64,000 bases of DNA from contig CAMZMU010000117.1 in NCBI GenBank assembly GCA_947311845.1, forward strand, positions 76,675,232 to 76,739,231. Direction: 5' to 3'. Shown in pieces: positions 43,901 through 53,460 of the stretch (position 1 is its first letter; the number at the start of each line of letters is the position of its first letter). Position numbers and translations under genes: made by a program. Below the pieces are notes generated by a model. It searched no databases and had not been told where the DNA came from. It saw only the letters and a program-made list of their open reading frames with translations. Source of the stretch: Poa pratensis. Taxonomy: Eukaryota > Streptophyta > Magnoliopsida > Poales > Poaceae.

Positions 43901-45430
43901 GTATTGATCTGTGATGGCGCTGGTCGGAGGTAGCTCCGCCACAGTCACCCAGTCAATACAAACAAACTGTTGCCTGAAATATTATGTTGCTAATATCTTG
44001 TTGTTTGAAGATATTTTATTATGATGTTATGATTGTTTTTCTGGACTAATCCTCGGTTGTTTGGACATGTGAATGATGAAACTTGATTAAATGAAACACC
44101 CGTCCAAACATCGATAGGGTCAGTCCATAGTGCCACTAATCTGAACATCGAAAGCACTACCACTGTCGCTCATATGGGCGGGCCTTGACCTACGTATCCT
44201 ATTGAGCCTCCTTTGATGCTACCATTTTGGCAAGTCTAGTCGGTTACCTTTGTGGTCGGGGCTAGTCTTGCGAAGGTTCCGGAGCTAGGCGTTGCTCATG
44301 GGTTGGGAACGTGCCGGATTCACTTCGTCATAAGACATAGAGTTATGTCGGTAGCTATACAGGGAGTGTCTTGGTAGCGTGAACGGTCATGTACGTGTAT
44401 CAGGTCGTCTTAAGGAAGAGTTCCTAAAGTACCGGCTATATGGTGCACCTAGATGGGTGGAAACTGCAACCTCTCGAGGGTGTCAAATCTGGATGTCTAG
44501 CCTCGTTCCAAGGTTATGGAACAACAGTTCAGTGTCGGTCACACTATTGTCTTTGTCGAGTCCGGAGGTTAAACTTAAGATCTGTTTGAAAGAATTAATG
44601 AACGACCTGATTTCACTAAATGAACAATAAGATGATGCAGGGAATATTAATTGTGTTGTGATGGTTACCGTGTTTAGGGATGACGGTGTGATCGTTGGGA
44701 GCCTAGAGTTAGGCCTGAGCCAACATCAACCGTGTGTGCCCAGAGTGGAAAGATGAGGCCAGTGGGCCTAGCAGTGATCACAGGTGTTGTTGTGTATTAT
44801 TTGGTACCACTTGGTACACCCGTTTACTCGTCACAGGTAAGCCCTTTGTATGATTGCTGGTACACGATCCAACCCCACCTGGCTTGGACTCTGTACTGGT
44901 GATACCCCCGTTGTCTGCTTACGACATGTTTGGTTGTTAATGCCATGCTACTTTTATGTCATGTATCTAGAGTACACTTGACATGTTGTAGGAGTTTATT
45001 TCCAATGTATATCTTGTTGCATGATTGTTGGATTTTTTATAATGAGTGGCGATTCTTGCTGAGTGCATACAAATGTACTCACGGGCCTTGTGTTTGTGGC
45101 CAGATATTGGCGAGGATTCATCTTCTACCTTAGCCAGAAGTGGAGCAAGAGCGTGCTAGGATCAGTAGCCCAGCCAGATGTCTGTGGAGTGGAGCCGCTC
45201 CAAGCCGTTGTCTTAGCCGTCTTCCGCTGCCAGTTAAACTCTGTCCTGAGCCATGCTTGGCAAGATATTTTGTAATGTCTCGATGGCCTTGTAAACCTTT
45301 TGTAGCACTTTGTGCCTGATTGTGTAATGATTTCCGCTATGTTGCATTGTCGTAACGTGCGGCTAGATATCTTGGGCTGGCGCACGGGCGACCGCCTCTC
45401 TGGAAATATGTGCCAGAGCGGGGTGCCACA
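40997..45430 (+). repeat. Long LTR (4.4 kb)
   Basis: Starts TGTAACACCCCC directly after the CACTA fragment and ends CA just before the primer binding site. It contains an 81-bp tandem array and a GC-rich block at 42.3-42.9 kb where several frames are open by composition alone. Confidence 0.7.
43420..43975 (+). repeat. 81-bp tandem array, seven copies, alternating A/B types
   Basis: Unit starts at about 43420, 43501, 43582, 43663, 43743, 43824 and 43904: TCGATCTGCGATGGCGCTGG, then GGAGGTAGCTCCGCCACAGT. Copies alternate between GACGCTAACCAACTATGCT (A) and GACGCAAACCACTTGTGCT (B) endings, so the true unit is a ~162-bp dimer. The 81-bp period is a multiple of three and one frame is open across four copies. 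Confidence 0.9.
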
Positions 45431-45435
45431 GAGCA

Positions 45436-45447
45436 TGGTATCAGAGC
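45436..45447 (+). promoter_or_regulatory. Primer binding site (initiator Met tRNA type)
   Basis: TGGTATCAGAGC, complementary to the 3' end of plant initiator methionine tRNA, located five bases after the LTR end (CA at 45429-45430). Confidence 0.88.
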
Positions 45448-45782
45448 ACCAGGCTGGCTGTAGACTACCCTAGCATGGAAAGCCCAGCCTTACTTTTGCC
45501 CGACAAGGAGCCCGATGGATTTGACCCATCTCCGCCTAACCGGCATGGCTATTGTTGGTCAACAATATGGTGTAGTAGGACTTATCCCAATCCCCAAGTG
45601 AGGCTCGCCGGTTTCTTCCATGAGAAGGAATCGACACTACCCATTAGTATGAGACCCAAGTCATGTCTACCTATAAAATCCCACCCTCGCTTGCTATCCT
45701 TTGCAACCCAACTCTCTTGAAGCAGATCCCGCTCAGAATCTTGCGCTCTCCTCTCTCCCAAGTACCTTAGCTTGGGTTGTAG

Positions 45783-46387
45783 ATGGAAACCACCCTTGTT
45801 TTCGAGACCACCGCTGAGTTTCGCCCCGGTTTTCCACCTCTGCTGTGGGAAGCTGCTCGCGATATTATTGGTTGTGTTTCTCGGCCGGTGTACCATGTAT
45901 ATCGGTCTAACCTCTCCTCCTACGTGAGCGAGTATCATGCCGATGTGTATGTCGCCACAAGTGCCTTAGGAAGCGCGGCGCCATATGTGATTCAAGCCAC
46001 TTCGTGGATTCCCCTGAGATGGCCCTCCAAGTTGCAGCTTGGAAATGTCTCGCTCGTCTGCGGTACTTTGAAGCCGCGACAGAACCTCCCGCGCCTCGCT
46101 TCTTTCCGCCAAGATCCCTTGCAAGCCCCAGCAATCCCATGGTAAGCATCCAAGTGATGCTCAACTCAACCTTGTCCCACCTCGAAGCCTACACCACCGC
46201 CTTGGAGAGCATTCTTGCCTACCACTTGGAGGAATGCCATTCCAATAGGCAAGCCCTTGCCCAAGTCCCGCAGCCCACTGACAAGAGCCCAGTGGATACC
46301 AAGCTTTGCGTAGGACCAAAACCGCAAGATCCAGAAGGCAACAAAGTGGATGCCCAGACCAAGTCCCCACCAAGTGAGGAGTCCTAA
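45783..46387 (+). pseudogene. ORF of unknown function in LTR element, one frameshift
   Basis: Frame 1 opens METTLVFETTAEFRPGFPPL at 45783 and reads to about YVIQATSWIP near 46012. The continuation PEMALQVAAWKCLARLRYFE ... LAYHLEECHSNRQALAQVPQ lies in another phase and ends at 46385-46387. Together they would make a protein of about 200 residues, with a conserved-looking core and a low-complexity Pro/Lys-rich tail (KPQDPEGNKVDAQTKSPPSE). It is not Gag, protease, RT or integrase. I think of an accessory ORF carried by LARD-like elements, but cannot name a domain. Confidence 0.45.
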
Positions 46388-47111
46388 GTTGGTAGGTGAG
46401 AGTTTGTGAGGTTGTTTGTAACCCCTTGTGTTTTCTTGTGCTGCATGTTTGTTCTGTCCGCGGTTAAGTTGTTCTTAGGTTAGCCTGTGAAAAACTTGAT
46501 GTTCTGATTCCCTTGTTAACCACTTGGTTGACATGTGACGGAATACCATGTCCTTTTCTTCAGTTGAAAAGTTTTGAAGAAATGACAGATCACATAAAAG
46601 CAGAAGTGGTATATGTGAACCCAGACACATATGCACGCCTGCAAAATTAATGCAAACTTTGAATGATATTATTTTCTATTATGAAAATTATTTTGGTGTG
46701 TTGCACAAGTTTAACTATTAAGTTGAAGTATTTAATGAGATACATAACCACGGTGTCCCGCTCACTTAATGTTGACTCGTGCATAGGTTTGAAAAAAACT
46801 CGTACATGTATCGCCGCAAGGTTCCTCACCCAATATGAACCTTGTGACAACCCATGTTAAAGTAAGGGCCCAAGCCCTCCACGATGACTTCCCCTCGCAA
46901 GCTTTAGTGTGCTTGTTGAGTGCCCCATCATCGTTGGAGCACAAAAGGATTTTAGTGGAGTGTTCTGTTAGCCGTTGTGTGTTTGCTTATCCGGTATGGT
47001 TGAAATGATTATGCCATACTGCTGCAACTGTTTGTTTTGGGCCATGAAAATGCAGGACTTTTTTTCTTCTAAAATGATGATTTTAGTGCAGCTTTTCTTC
47101 GTTTATCTACA

Positions 47112-47175
47112 CACATGTCATGTCTGAGTGGAGGGAACAAAGTTCAAACATGGAATTGTAAGAGGAATAGGTTAA
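47112..47175 (+). repeat. Outer inverted-repeat block, left
   Basis: TGTCTGAGTGGAGGGAACAA and flanks match the reverse complement of 53318-53380 over about 60 bp with several differences. Confidence 0.7.
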
Positions 47176-48164
47176 ATAGACGAGGGAATATCTAGATTCA
47201 GAAACAACTGTAATTTTTCATTCCCTTGGCTGCGTTTATTTGACTTACGGGAGAAAAAATAATGAAACTTCTGCATGCATTGGCTTTTATGTGAAACGGA
47301 GTACTCATCCGAAATACACGACATGCTTGGTTATTTACGCTCTCATATGAGATTTCGATTGTGATTTTCTATCACAATATGCTACCAAAAAGAAACTAAA
47401 ACATACTACTATAATAGAAAGAAATCTTGTTAGAGAAATCAATGACAATAGCTTGGTCTTGACCCATTTTTATTCTATGAACAAGTGCCCAATGTTCCAA
47501 AAGATTGCTTCTACGCACCCAAAGATGTATATTTCCAAATGGAGGAACTGTTTTGATATCCCTAAGAGCATCTCTAGGAGATACGCAAAAGGACTCAAAC
47601 TCGGATGGGTGGGAGGGCTATGTCTCAGTCTGCTGCAGACCGTCTGCACGGAGTATTTTGGTTTCCCAAAGCAGCGGTAAACTATGTGGTGCATTCTACT
47701 CCTCTTACACTCTGTTTCCAAAGATTGTCAGCTTTAAAAGAATAAGAAAACAATGCCACACCTCTTGTAAAATATTACAAATTGGACACCATATATTAAT
47801 TTATTTTCTGGGAGCTTCATAACACAGCAGAACACCAATAACAGCGCATAAAAACACGTGGTGCAAATTAGCTTACTCCCTACTTGCACAAGTAAAGCAA
47901 AGCGGCATGGGTTCAAATGGGTTTAAGACAAAGTCACAAGACACACCTTCCTATATGGGTTGTTAATTTGTACGCCCATATACATCACATATTTCCCAGA
48001 TCTCTATATGCACATGATCATACATTGCTTTTCAAGTATGGAGGTCGACAGGCCTTGCCGTCAAATACAGAACGCATAAAAATAGAAGCAGAGAACATCT
48101 GCTTGTGGCCAACAATTGATGCGGACTTGCAAGCTTCCATAACACTCTCCCAAACCAAGTGAAA

Positions 48165-48465
48165 ATTATAGAATAGCATGATGCTTGCGACACATCAGCG
48201 AGACACGGATGCAAAGGTTAACGCATGGTTCGGTCTTATCATGGATGGCCCGTGTGTAGCTTGAATAATAATAATTGGCACCAAATCGCGACCGATCATG
48301 GCCGTGCATCCGTGGTGGTCTCTCATTGCAGCAGCTATCACGCATGGCCACTTTTGTAGGGCACAGCCTGTACTGGATGCACACCTCGCCATGCATGCCT
48401 TCCACATACACAATTGCACTGCTGGGTCTTCAATAACCAATGATTTGTTGCACTACTCGAACATG
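48165..48465 (+). repeat. Inner inverted-repeat block, left
   Basis: About 300 bp matching the reverse complement of 51760-52105: shared anchors include GGACACATCA-like, TCATGGATGG, GGCCGTGCATCCGTGGTGGT, GGCACAGCCTGTAC and ATGCCTTCCACATA. This copy lacks the 17-nt poly(A) insertion of the right copy and so serves as its empty-site reference. A minus-strand frame here is Cys-rich (CMWKACMARCASSTGC), but too degraded to call a gene. Confidence 0.8.
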
Positions 48466-49640
48466 CATGTATCGGTGTTGAACATTCGATCAGATCCTTG
48501 TGTTTGTAAACAATGTAAGTACTTGGTTGTTTTCTCAGAGTGGCCTTCTAGAGCACTTGCAGTTGACTAATTTGATAGATTTATGTCACCAATATTGACC
48601 ATTGAATCTCAATTCCCCGCCACCTCCAAATGCTATGCTCAAACTAGCTAGTGTCTCGCCACTGTAAATGGTAATCTTAAGGATTCAAAATCTGTACCAT
48701 CGCCAGGAAAATGTCTTTATAGAATCCGTACCCAAAAAATATATATAGGCTTCGGTTCACACACTTTTTAGATCGTAGCAAAAAAAAAACATGTTCAAGT
48801 TGTAAGATCTTGAAAAATATTATGCGCCCTAGATATTGAGTTCAAACTTAACCCATATAATTTTTCGTCAGAACATATGATCAAGTGCTAAATTTTTCAG
48901 AAATAAAAATGCTACTAAGTTCCAAACCATAGGCTCATTTTGTAAGTTGTTAAGCAAGTTCTAGATCTTTATACCGCTGTGACGTAATTTCGTCAACTAA
49001 TATGACCATTTGCTAAGTTTTGGGAAAATGATAGAATGAGATTTCTAATGGCTTAGTAGAACTGGACCCCATTGTGAAGTAAGTCTAACATGGTTGAGAT
49101 CTTGAAAATAGGCGATACCCGCTTCTGAAAATCCGCTCTATCTCGCCCCGTTTACGCCCTGTTCTTTATCCCAACGGCTTTGCACCGTATGCATCTCTTC
49201 CGTCTCCTAATCCTAACCTCTTGCTGTTGGTCTCTCACTGTCTCACATAGATCTATCTGCATACCAACATATAGGCCTAGTTATGTTTCCAGAAGTTATG
49301 ATAGACTTTGCCAATGGTGGCGCTCTTCCATTTGACATAACTTGGCCGGTCATGGAGTTTGTCGGAGACAAGGATGGCGACATGGCGTGCAGTGCAGGAG
49401 ACACCATGAGATTTGTGTCTTGAAATATATACGATTCAAGATGAAGAGACAGGCAGACAGCGAAACGATAGCATAGTGGTAGGCACATAATTTAAAGCTG
49501 ATCATAGTTTGTGTACATGACAAAGCTAATTTCAATCCGCGACGAGTCCGGATACAAAAATGAGATTCTAATATCCTCTCAAAATCCATATGTACATCGA
49601 TTAATTCCTATGAGATTGTTTGCTGTTGTTCAGTGATCCT

Positions 49641-50660
49641 TCACAACCTTAGAACCTCGTGGCCTCTAGCTCTCTGCGACCACTCCAAGAGAACCATCCT
49701 AACGTCTATGAGCTCCCTATGCAACTCGCCGATGCTCTCCTCGAGCACGAACACCTTTTCCTCCAGCTCGTCGCACCTCCTCCTCGCCGCCGCAATCGCA
49801 GCCTCTGGCAAATGCCGGCCACTGGTCAGGGAGCCTTTCACTGTCCGGCCGTCGGCCGCGGCGACCTCTAGCTCAGCCATGCACGGCACGCTCTCTTTCC
49901 TGCGGCGCTCGTACACTTCCTTGACGTGCTTCTGCACCTCCTGGAGCGCGCACTCCCATGGCGCCGCTTCCCCGCCCTTGCCACTGCCGGCGTGCGCGAT
50001 GCCGGGCACCGAGCGGCGCGGTCTGAACGCCAGTGCGACGCCGAGGGATCCCACGGCGAGAAGCGCCGCCGCTCGCGCACCGGCAAGGGACTCCTCGCAC
50101 TGTGCTCTGCCGCCTGAGTGCGGATTGGTGTGCAGCGCCCTCTCGCCAAGTTTTCGGAGGTTAGACCCGCACTTGGCGAGCTCCGCGCCGCACCGCCGCT
50201 CCACGGCCTCGCACTCCGCGAACGCCGAAGCCGCGCGGCACCGAGCGGTGGCCGTGCCGCTGCCGCTGCCTTCGAGCCAGTGCAGCGCGATCCTCATGGA
50301 CGAGGCGTAGCTTCTGATCAAGTCGAGCCGCCCCCTGAGGCCGGCGCACGCGTCGAGCAGCTCGGCCGTGTCTTCCACGCACTCGTCGATGGTCTTGCGG
50401 TCAATGCCGGCGGCCGTTGCCAGCTCCGACTCTGCGACGAGCCGTCTCTGCGCGGCCACGGCGAGGCCGATGGCGCGGCCGAGCCAGGCGGCGCTGGTGC
50501 ACGGGGCGAGCGGGTCGGCACGGAGCTCATCGATCTCGGCGGCCATCCAGCGGTCGTAGGCCGAGCGCACCGGCGGCCAGGGAGTCACCGCCGGCGACGG
50601 CGCCAGCCGCGTGGAGAGGCGTGTGGAGATCGATCGGAGAAGCGTCGACGGCTTCTTCAT
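49641..50660 (-). CDS. BPS1-like protein (BYPASS1 family)
   Basis: An intact single-exon gene of 339 residues, very GC-rich as is common for grass genes. It begins MKKPSTLLRSISTRLSTRLA and shows family-typical helices: VRSAYDRWMAAEIDELRADP, AWLGRAIGLAVAAQRRLVAE, TIDECVEDTAELLDACAGLR, SYASSMRIALHWLEG, a hydrophobic helix ARAAALLAVGSLGVALAF, and a C-terminal coiled coil RCDELEEKVFVLEESIGELH ... ELIDVRMVLLEW. In Arabidopsis BPS1 limits a root-derived mobile signal that arrests shoot growth; the biochemical role is not established. An ATG at 50975 would add 105 codons, but it lies upstream of the TATA box and the extension has no family resemblance, so 50660 is chosen. No stop or frameshift is seen. 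Confidence 0.85.
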   Translation of the reverse strand: MKKPSTLLRSISTRLSTRLAPSPAVTPWPPVRSAYDRWMAAEIDELRADPLAPCTSAAWLGRAIGLAVAAQRRLVAESELATAAGIDRKTIDECVEDTAELLDACAGLRGRLDLIRSYASSMRIALHWLEGSGSGTATARCRAASAFAECEAVERRCGAELAKCGSNLRKLGERALHTNPHSGGRAQCEESLAGARAAALLAVGSLGVALAFRPRRSVPGIAHAGSGKGGEAAPWECALQEVQKHVKEVYERRRKESVPCMAELEVAAADGRTVKGSLTSGRHLPEAAIAAARRRCDELEEKVFVLEESIGELHRELIDVRMVLLEWSQRARGHEVLRL

Positions 50661-50789
50661 GTTGTGAACGGCAAGGATGTTTCCCAGAGTTGTGGTGATC
50701 TCCGCTTGTCCTGGTTTCTCGGCGGTGAGGTGGTGCGGAGCACAAGAGAGCTCGAGATGTTGATGTGTTGGTGGAGAAGCGGACTGGTC

Positions 50790-50798
50790 ATTTATATA
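50790..50798 (-). promoter_or_regulatory. TATA box of BPS1-like gene
   Basis: The minus strand reads TATATAAATGA about 130 bp upstream of the ATG at 50660. This spacing fits a 5' leader of about 100 bases and supports the downstream start. Confidence 0.65.
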
Positions 50799-50975
50799 CC
50801 ACCACCTCCGCCTCTGCCTCTGCCCTCTGCTCTGAGATTTTGTAATACAGTTAGTATTTTTCGTTTCTTCTGGTACGACTCTGCCTCTGTGCTGTAAGCC
50901 TGTAACAACAAAGTGCTGAATCATTGGAATGTAGAGTGCACTCTGTGCTACGTGAACACACAAATTAGACGGCAT

Positions 50976-51759
50976 ATTTGCTTCCGTTCATGTTGAGATG
51001 GAATTTTAAATCTCAGCGTTGTGTGAAAAATGTGTTGCTCCACAAATATTCTAGAGGTAATGTGTACTACGGGGGTGCTTGTGCAGGTTTTCGGCAAAAT
51101 GATTGTTGGCTTTTTGGCCAAACAATGTTTCATTATATAGCATCGAAATATGTGGCATTTAGCCTTAGCACATTCTATGACTTTCTTAATCCATGATATT
51201 TTTCAAAATCATGTAGGCTATGGCTCGTTGGATTTAAAATAGGTATTTTCTGATCCACAACTGATAGATCAAGATTATCTTCTCGTTTCGCTTGCACGAA
51301 TCATGGGGTATGATCGGACATTTTTCACCGATGACATAGAAATGATAGTTGTCCTCTTAGAACCGCTAAAAGACTCCATCCATACAAATACATAAGAGGT
51401 TTTTGCAGGTTAATTTAACTTATCAAGATGCCTTATGTAATGGGAAAGAGAAAGTAATTGGTAGCCGTATCTAATTGTGCAGTGGTACAAGTTGGGCACA
51501 TTACAAAGACACAGATTATCATGTTAGAGACAATAGAAATCAAATTCGTCTCATGTTATCGTTACCACATTACCATCGTACAATCACGAAATCGCACATA
51601 AAAGTGGTGATCAAACAAATCGAATAACAAGTGCCACATCAAACCCAGGAGTTTAATTCCTGAAACTGTGTACCTATAACAATTGTCACCAGCGATCGAT
51701 CCTTGGGATCTGAGCTATCTTGATGCCACACTCCTACCCTATCCCTACTCTACTTGTGC
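50976..51759. other. Upstream region of BPS1-like gene
   Basis: AT-rich, no gene or repeat recognised. Confidence 0.5.
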
Positions 51760-51837
51760 AACAAATAATTGACGTGATGTGATGAGAGGCCTGTTGTGTA
51801 TGTGCTATGTGGAAGGCATGCGCAGAGGTGTGCATCA

Positions 51838-51886
51838 GGTACAGGCTGTGCCTCTCTCCAAAAAAAAAAAGGTACAGGCTGTGCCT
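51838..51886 (+). mobile_element. Micro-retroinsertion: 17-nt poly(A) insert with 16-bp TSD
   Basis: GGTACAGGCTGTGCCT is present at 51838-51853 and again at 51871-51886. Between them lies CTCTCCAAAAAAAAAAA (51854-51870). The left inverted-repeat arm (48165-48465) has a single copy of this site without the A-run, giving the pre-insertion state. It is the clearest of the very short poly(A) insertions in this window. Confidence 0.85.
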
Positions 51887-51899
51887 TATAAAAGAGGCC

Positions 51900-51947
51900 A
51901 TGCTGTTGCAATTTTTTTTTTTTTTTTGACGTGATGCTGTTGCAATT
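51900..51947 (-). mobile_element. Possible second micro-retroinsertion, T-run with 14-bp repeat
   Basis: ATGCTGTTGCAATT is found at 51900-51913 and 51934-51947, separated by 14 T and GACGTG. On the minus strand this is CACGTC plus poly(A), close to the CCGTC-poly(A) end of the LINE piece at 2586. However, the left arm of the inverted repeat has CGTGAT at the matching place, so GACGTG may be host sequence and the event may be a rearrangement rather than a clean insertion. Confidence 0.5.
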
Positions 51948-52652
51948 AGAGACCACCACGGATGCACGGCCAGGATCTGAGCCCCAATCATTCGCGCGCT
52001 TACACAACACCATCCATGATTAGACCAAAACACCAGGCGTTAACCGACGACGGTGATGTGTCCCAGGCATCTCGCGTGCTATTTTTTTTACTGCCAGATC
52101 ATATGCATGCTAGCGTTAATCTATTTATGCAAGTGTTTGATATTGATCTCTTTAGTCTTTACCCTTTGTGTGGATAGGATCATAGCCAGGCCACAGCTGT
52201 TTGGCAGAAATGCTCTGCATTTTATTGTAAACTAGGATGCACCAACTGTTAGCCACAATCAGATCGATGGTCCCGGCTATTCTCTAAGAAATTTTCTGTT
52301 CTGGAAACTTCAATAGATAAAACAATGTATGGTCTTCTTCTCCTTTCTAGATGAAAACAGGCGCTCTCCCAAGGAGTTGGGCCTAACTATAGGTTTCTAG
52401 GTAATATACAACATTGACAAAAGTTCATTCGCAAAAAAATATTTTGACAAAAGTTACAATGATATAGTGTGGCTGTGTTAAAGTAGTGACACTTATCTTT
52501 ACTTCCTCAAGTTGGGAGTAGCTCTACCACGTGTTTTATTGCCCAGCTATTGAAGTTCTATGTTCTACGATGTATTCAAAAGAACCAGCTAACTGAATTT
52601 ATGCTATTCATTGTGTACAAGTTTGTGGAAAATAAGTGGACCCAGAATAAGA

Positions 52653-52683
52653 GAAGCTAGCAACAATGTACATAGTACAAAAT
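52653..52683 (+). repeat. Direct repeat, left copy (~31 bp)
   Basis: GAAGCTAGCAACAATGTACA plus TAGTACAAAAT resembles 52957-52988 (GAAGCTAGGAACAATGTACA plus TGGCACAAATAAT). The two copies flank a CACTA-like MITE. Confidence 0.6.
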
Positions 52684-52941
52684 CACTACTTCAGTGCCGT
52701 CATAGATTGCACAGCACGAAAGCCAGTTTCATCTTCACAACCGACTGGGGTTGTGCAGCATTGGAGCCGTTTTCCAAACGGGTATGTTGGTGAAGAAATT
52801 GATTAAGGGGTCGTCCCCATAGCCGTTTTGAAGCCGCTTGCAATAAAATGGAACATTAATCTAGTTTGATAGGGTTGTACGCCGAAACCGACCACGAGCT
52901 ATGGATCGGAACCGGCTGTAAAATCATTTTTGGTACTAGTG
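52684..52941. mobile_element. Possible small CACTA-like non-autonomous element
   Basis: The left end is CACTACTTCAGTGCCGTC and the right end, read inward, is CACTAGTACCAAAAATG, about 258 bp with GC-box-like AACCGGCTG / AGCCAGTTT motifs near the termini. The 3-bp flanks (AAT, GAA) do not match, and the inverted termini agree for only five to six bases, so the call is tentative. Confidence 0.4.
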
Positions 52942-53317
52942 GAAGGGTGGAATGAAGGAAGCTAGGAACAATGTACATGGCACAAATAATTTTAGTGGGA
53001 TCATAGATGCCAATATGTCCAACTTTACAATCATGTCCCGTAAATACGGCCAACAAATAAAATTGCAAAAGAATCAATATAGAGAAATATGGTCTACATC
53101 TTAGTCATTTTCTTCGGTTTTCATCGGACGTGCTCTCTGAAAAATATTTCCGTTACGAGAGAAATGTATGTTATATTTTACATATTAACAACTCATCAGT
53201 AAATAATATTGTCCGTAATTTTTAATTTGAATAATTTCAAAAATGGCATTGTGATGGTGTGACTTGTGGTTCCAAAGTAGCCAATTCACACTAGGATCAG
53301 AATGCGAATCTCTCCTT

Positions 53318-53380
53318 GAAACCTATTCACCTTCCATATTTGATCTTTGTTCCCTCCACTCAGACATAGCATAAGTGTGT
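53318..53380 (-). repeat. Outer inverted-repeat block, right
   Basis: Inverted partner of 47112-47175 (TTGTTCCCTCCACTCAGACA on the plus strand). Confidence 0.7.
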
Positions 53381-53449
53381 GGACACATGACTGATAAACT
53401 CAGCGCTAATCTGTGCAATCAGAACCTAATAGCAGCGCGGTTAACGAAT

Positions 53450-53460
53450 TCCGCGACATT
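53450..53460. repeat. 11-bp TSD, left, of retroelement 53461-55063
   Basis: TCCGCGACATT, repeated at 55064-55074. Confidence 0.85.

Larger units (their letters stand above)
40997..46400 (+). mobile_element. LTR retrotransposon, 5' LTR and short interior only
   Basis: A 4434-bp LTR (TGTAACACCCCC ... GGTGCCACA) is followed five bases later by a TGGTATCAGAGC primer binding site. The interior that can be followed (45431 to roughly 46400) has one short ORF unlike Gag or Pol. No second LTR copy appears in the window, so the element is either truncated or rearranged; the right boundary is an estimate. With its very long LTR and no pol it resembles a large retrotransposon derivative (LARD). Confidence 0.7.
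46400..49640. other. Intergenic sequence with left inverted-repeat arms
   Basis: No intact gene is recognised. It holds the left copies of two inverted-repeat blocks (47112-47175 and 48165-48465). Frames of 60-105 codons near 47450-47822 have no recognisable domain. 48650-49240 is AT-rich. 49243-49640 is the 3' side of the BPS1-like gene. Confidence 0.45.
51760..52105 (-). repeat. Inner inverted-repeat block, right
   Basis: Inverted partner of 48165-48465, enlarged by two small T/A-run insertions (51854-51870 and around 51914-51933). Confidence 0.8.

Noticed and set aside
43420..43975. CRISPR-like array
   Set aside because: The repeats are contiguous 81-bp tandem units with no unique spacers, in a plant LTR; they are not CRISPR.
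48779..48800. A-run near 48.78 kb as a micro-retroinsertion
   Set aside because: No flanking duplication found.
50118..50897. 259-codon plus-strand frame opposite the BPS1-like gene
   Set aside because: Antisense shadow of a GC-rich coding region; the minus-strand frame matches a known family and has a TATA box.
50661..50975. Upstream extension of the BPS1-like protein to 444 residues
   Set aside because: The extra start lies upstream of the TATA box at 50790-50798 and the extra sequence does not resemble the family.
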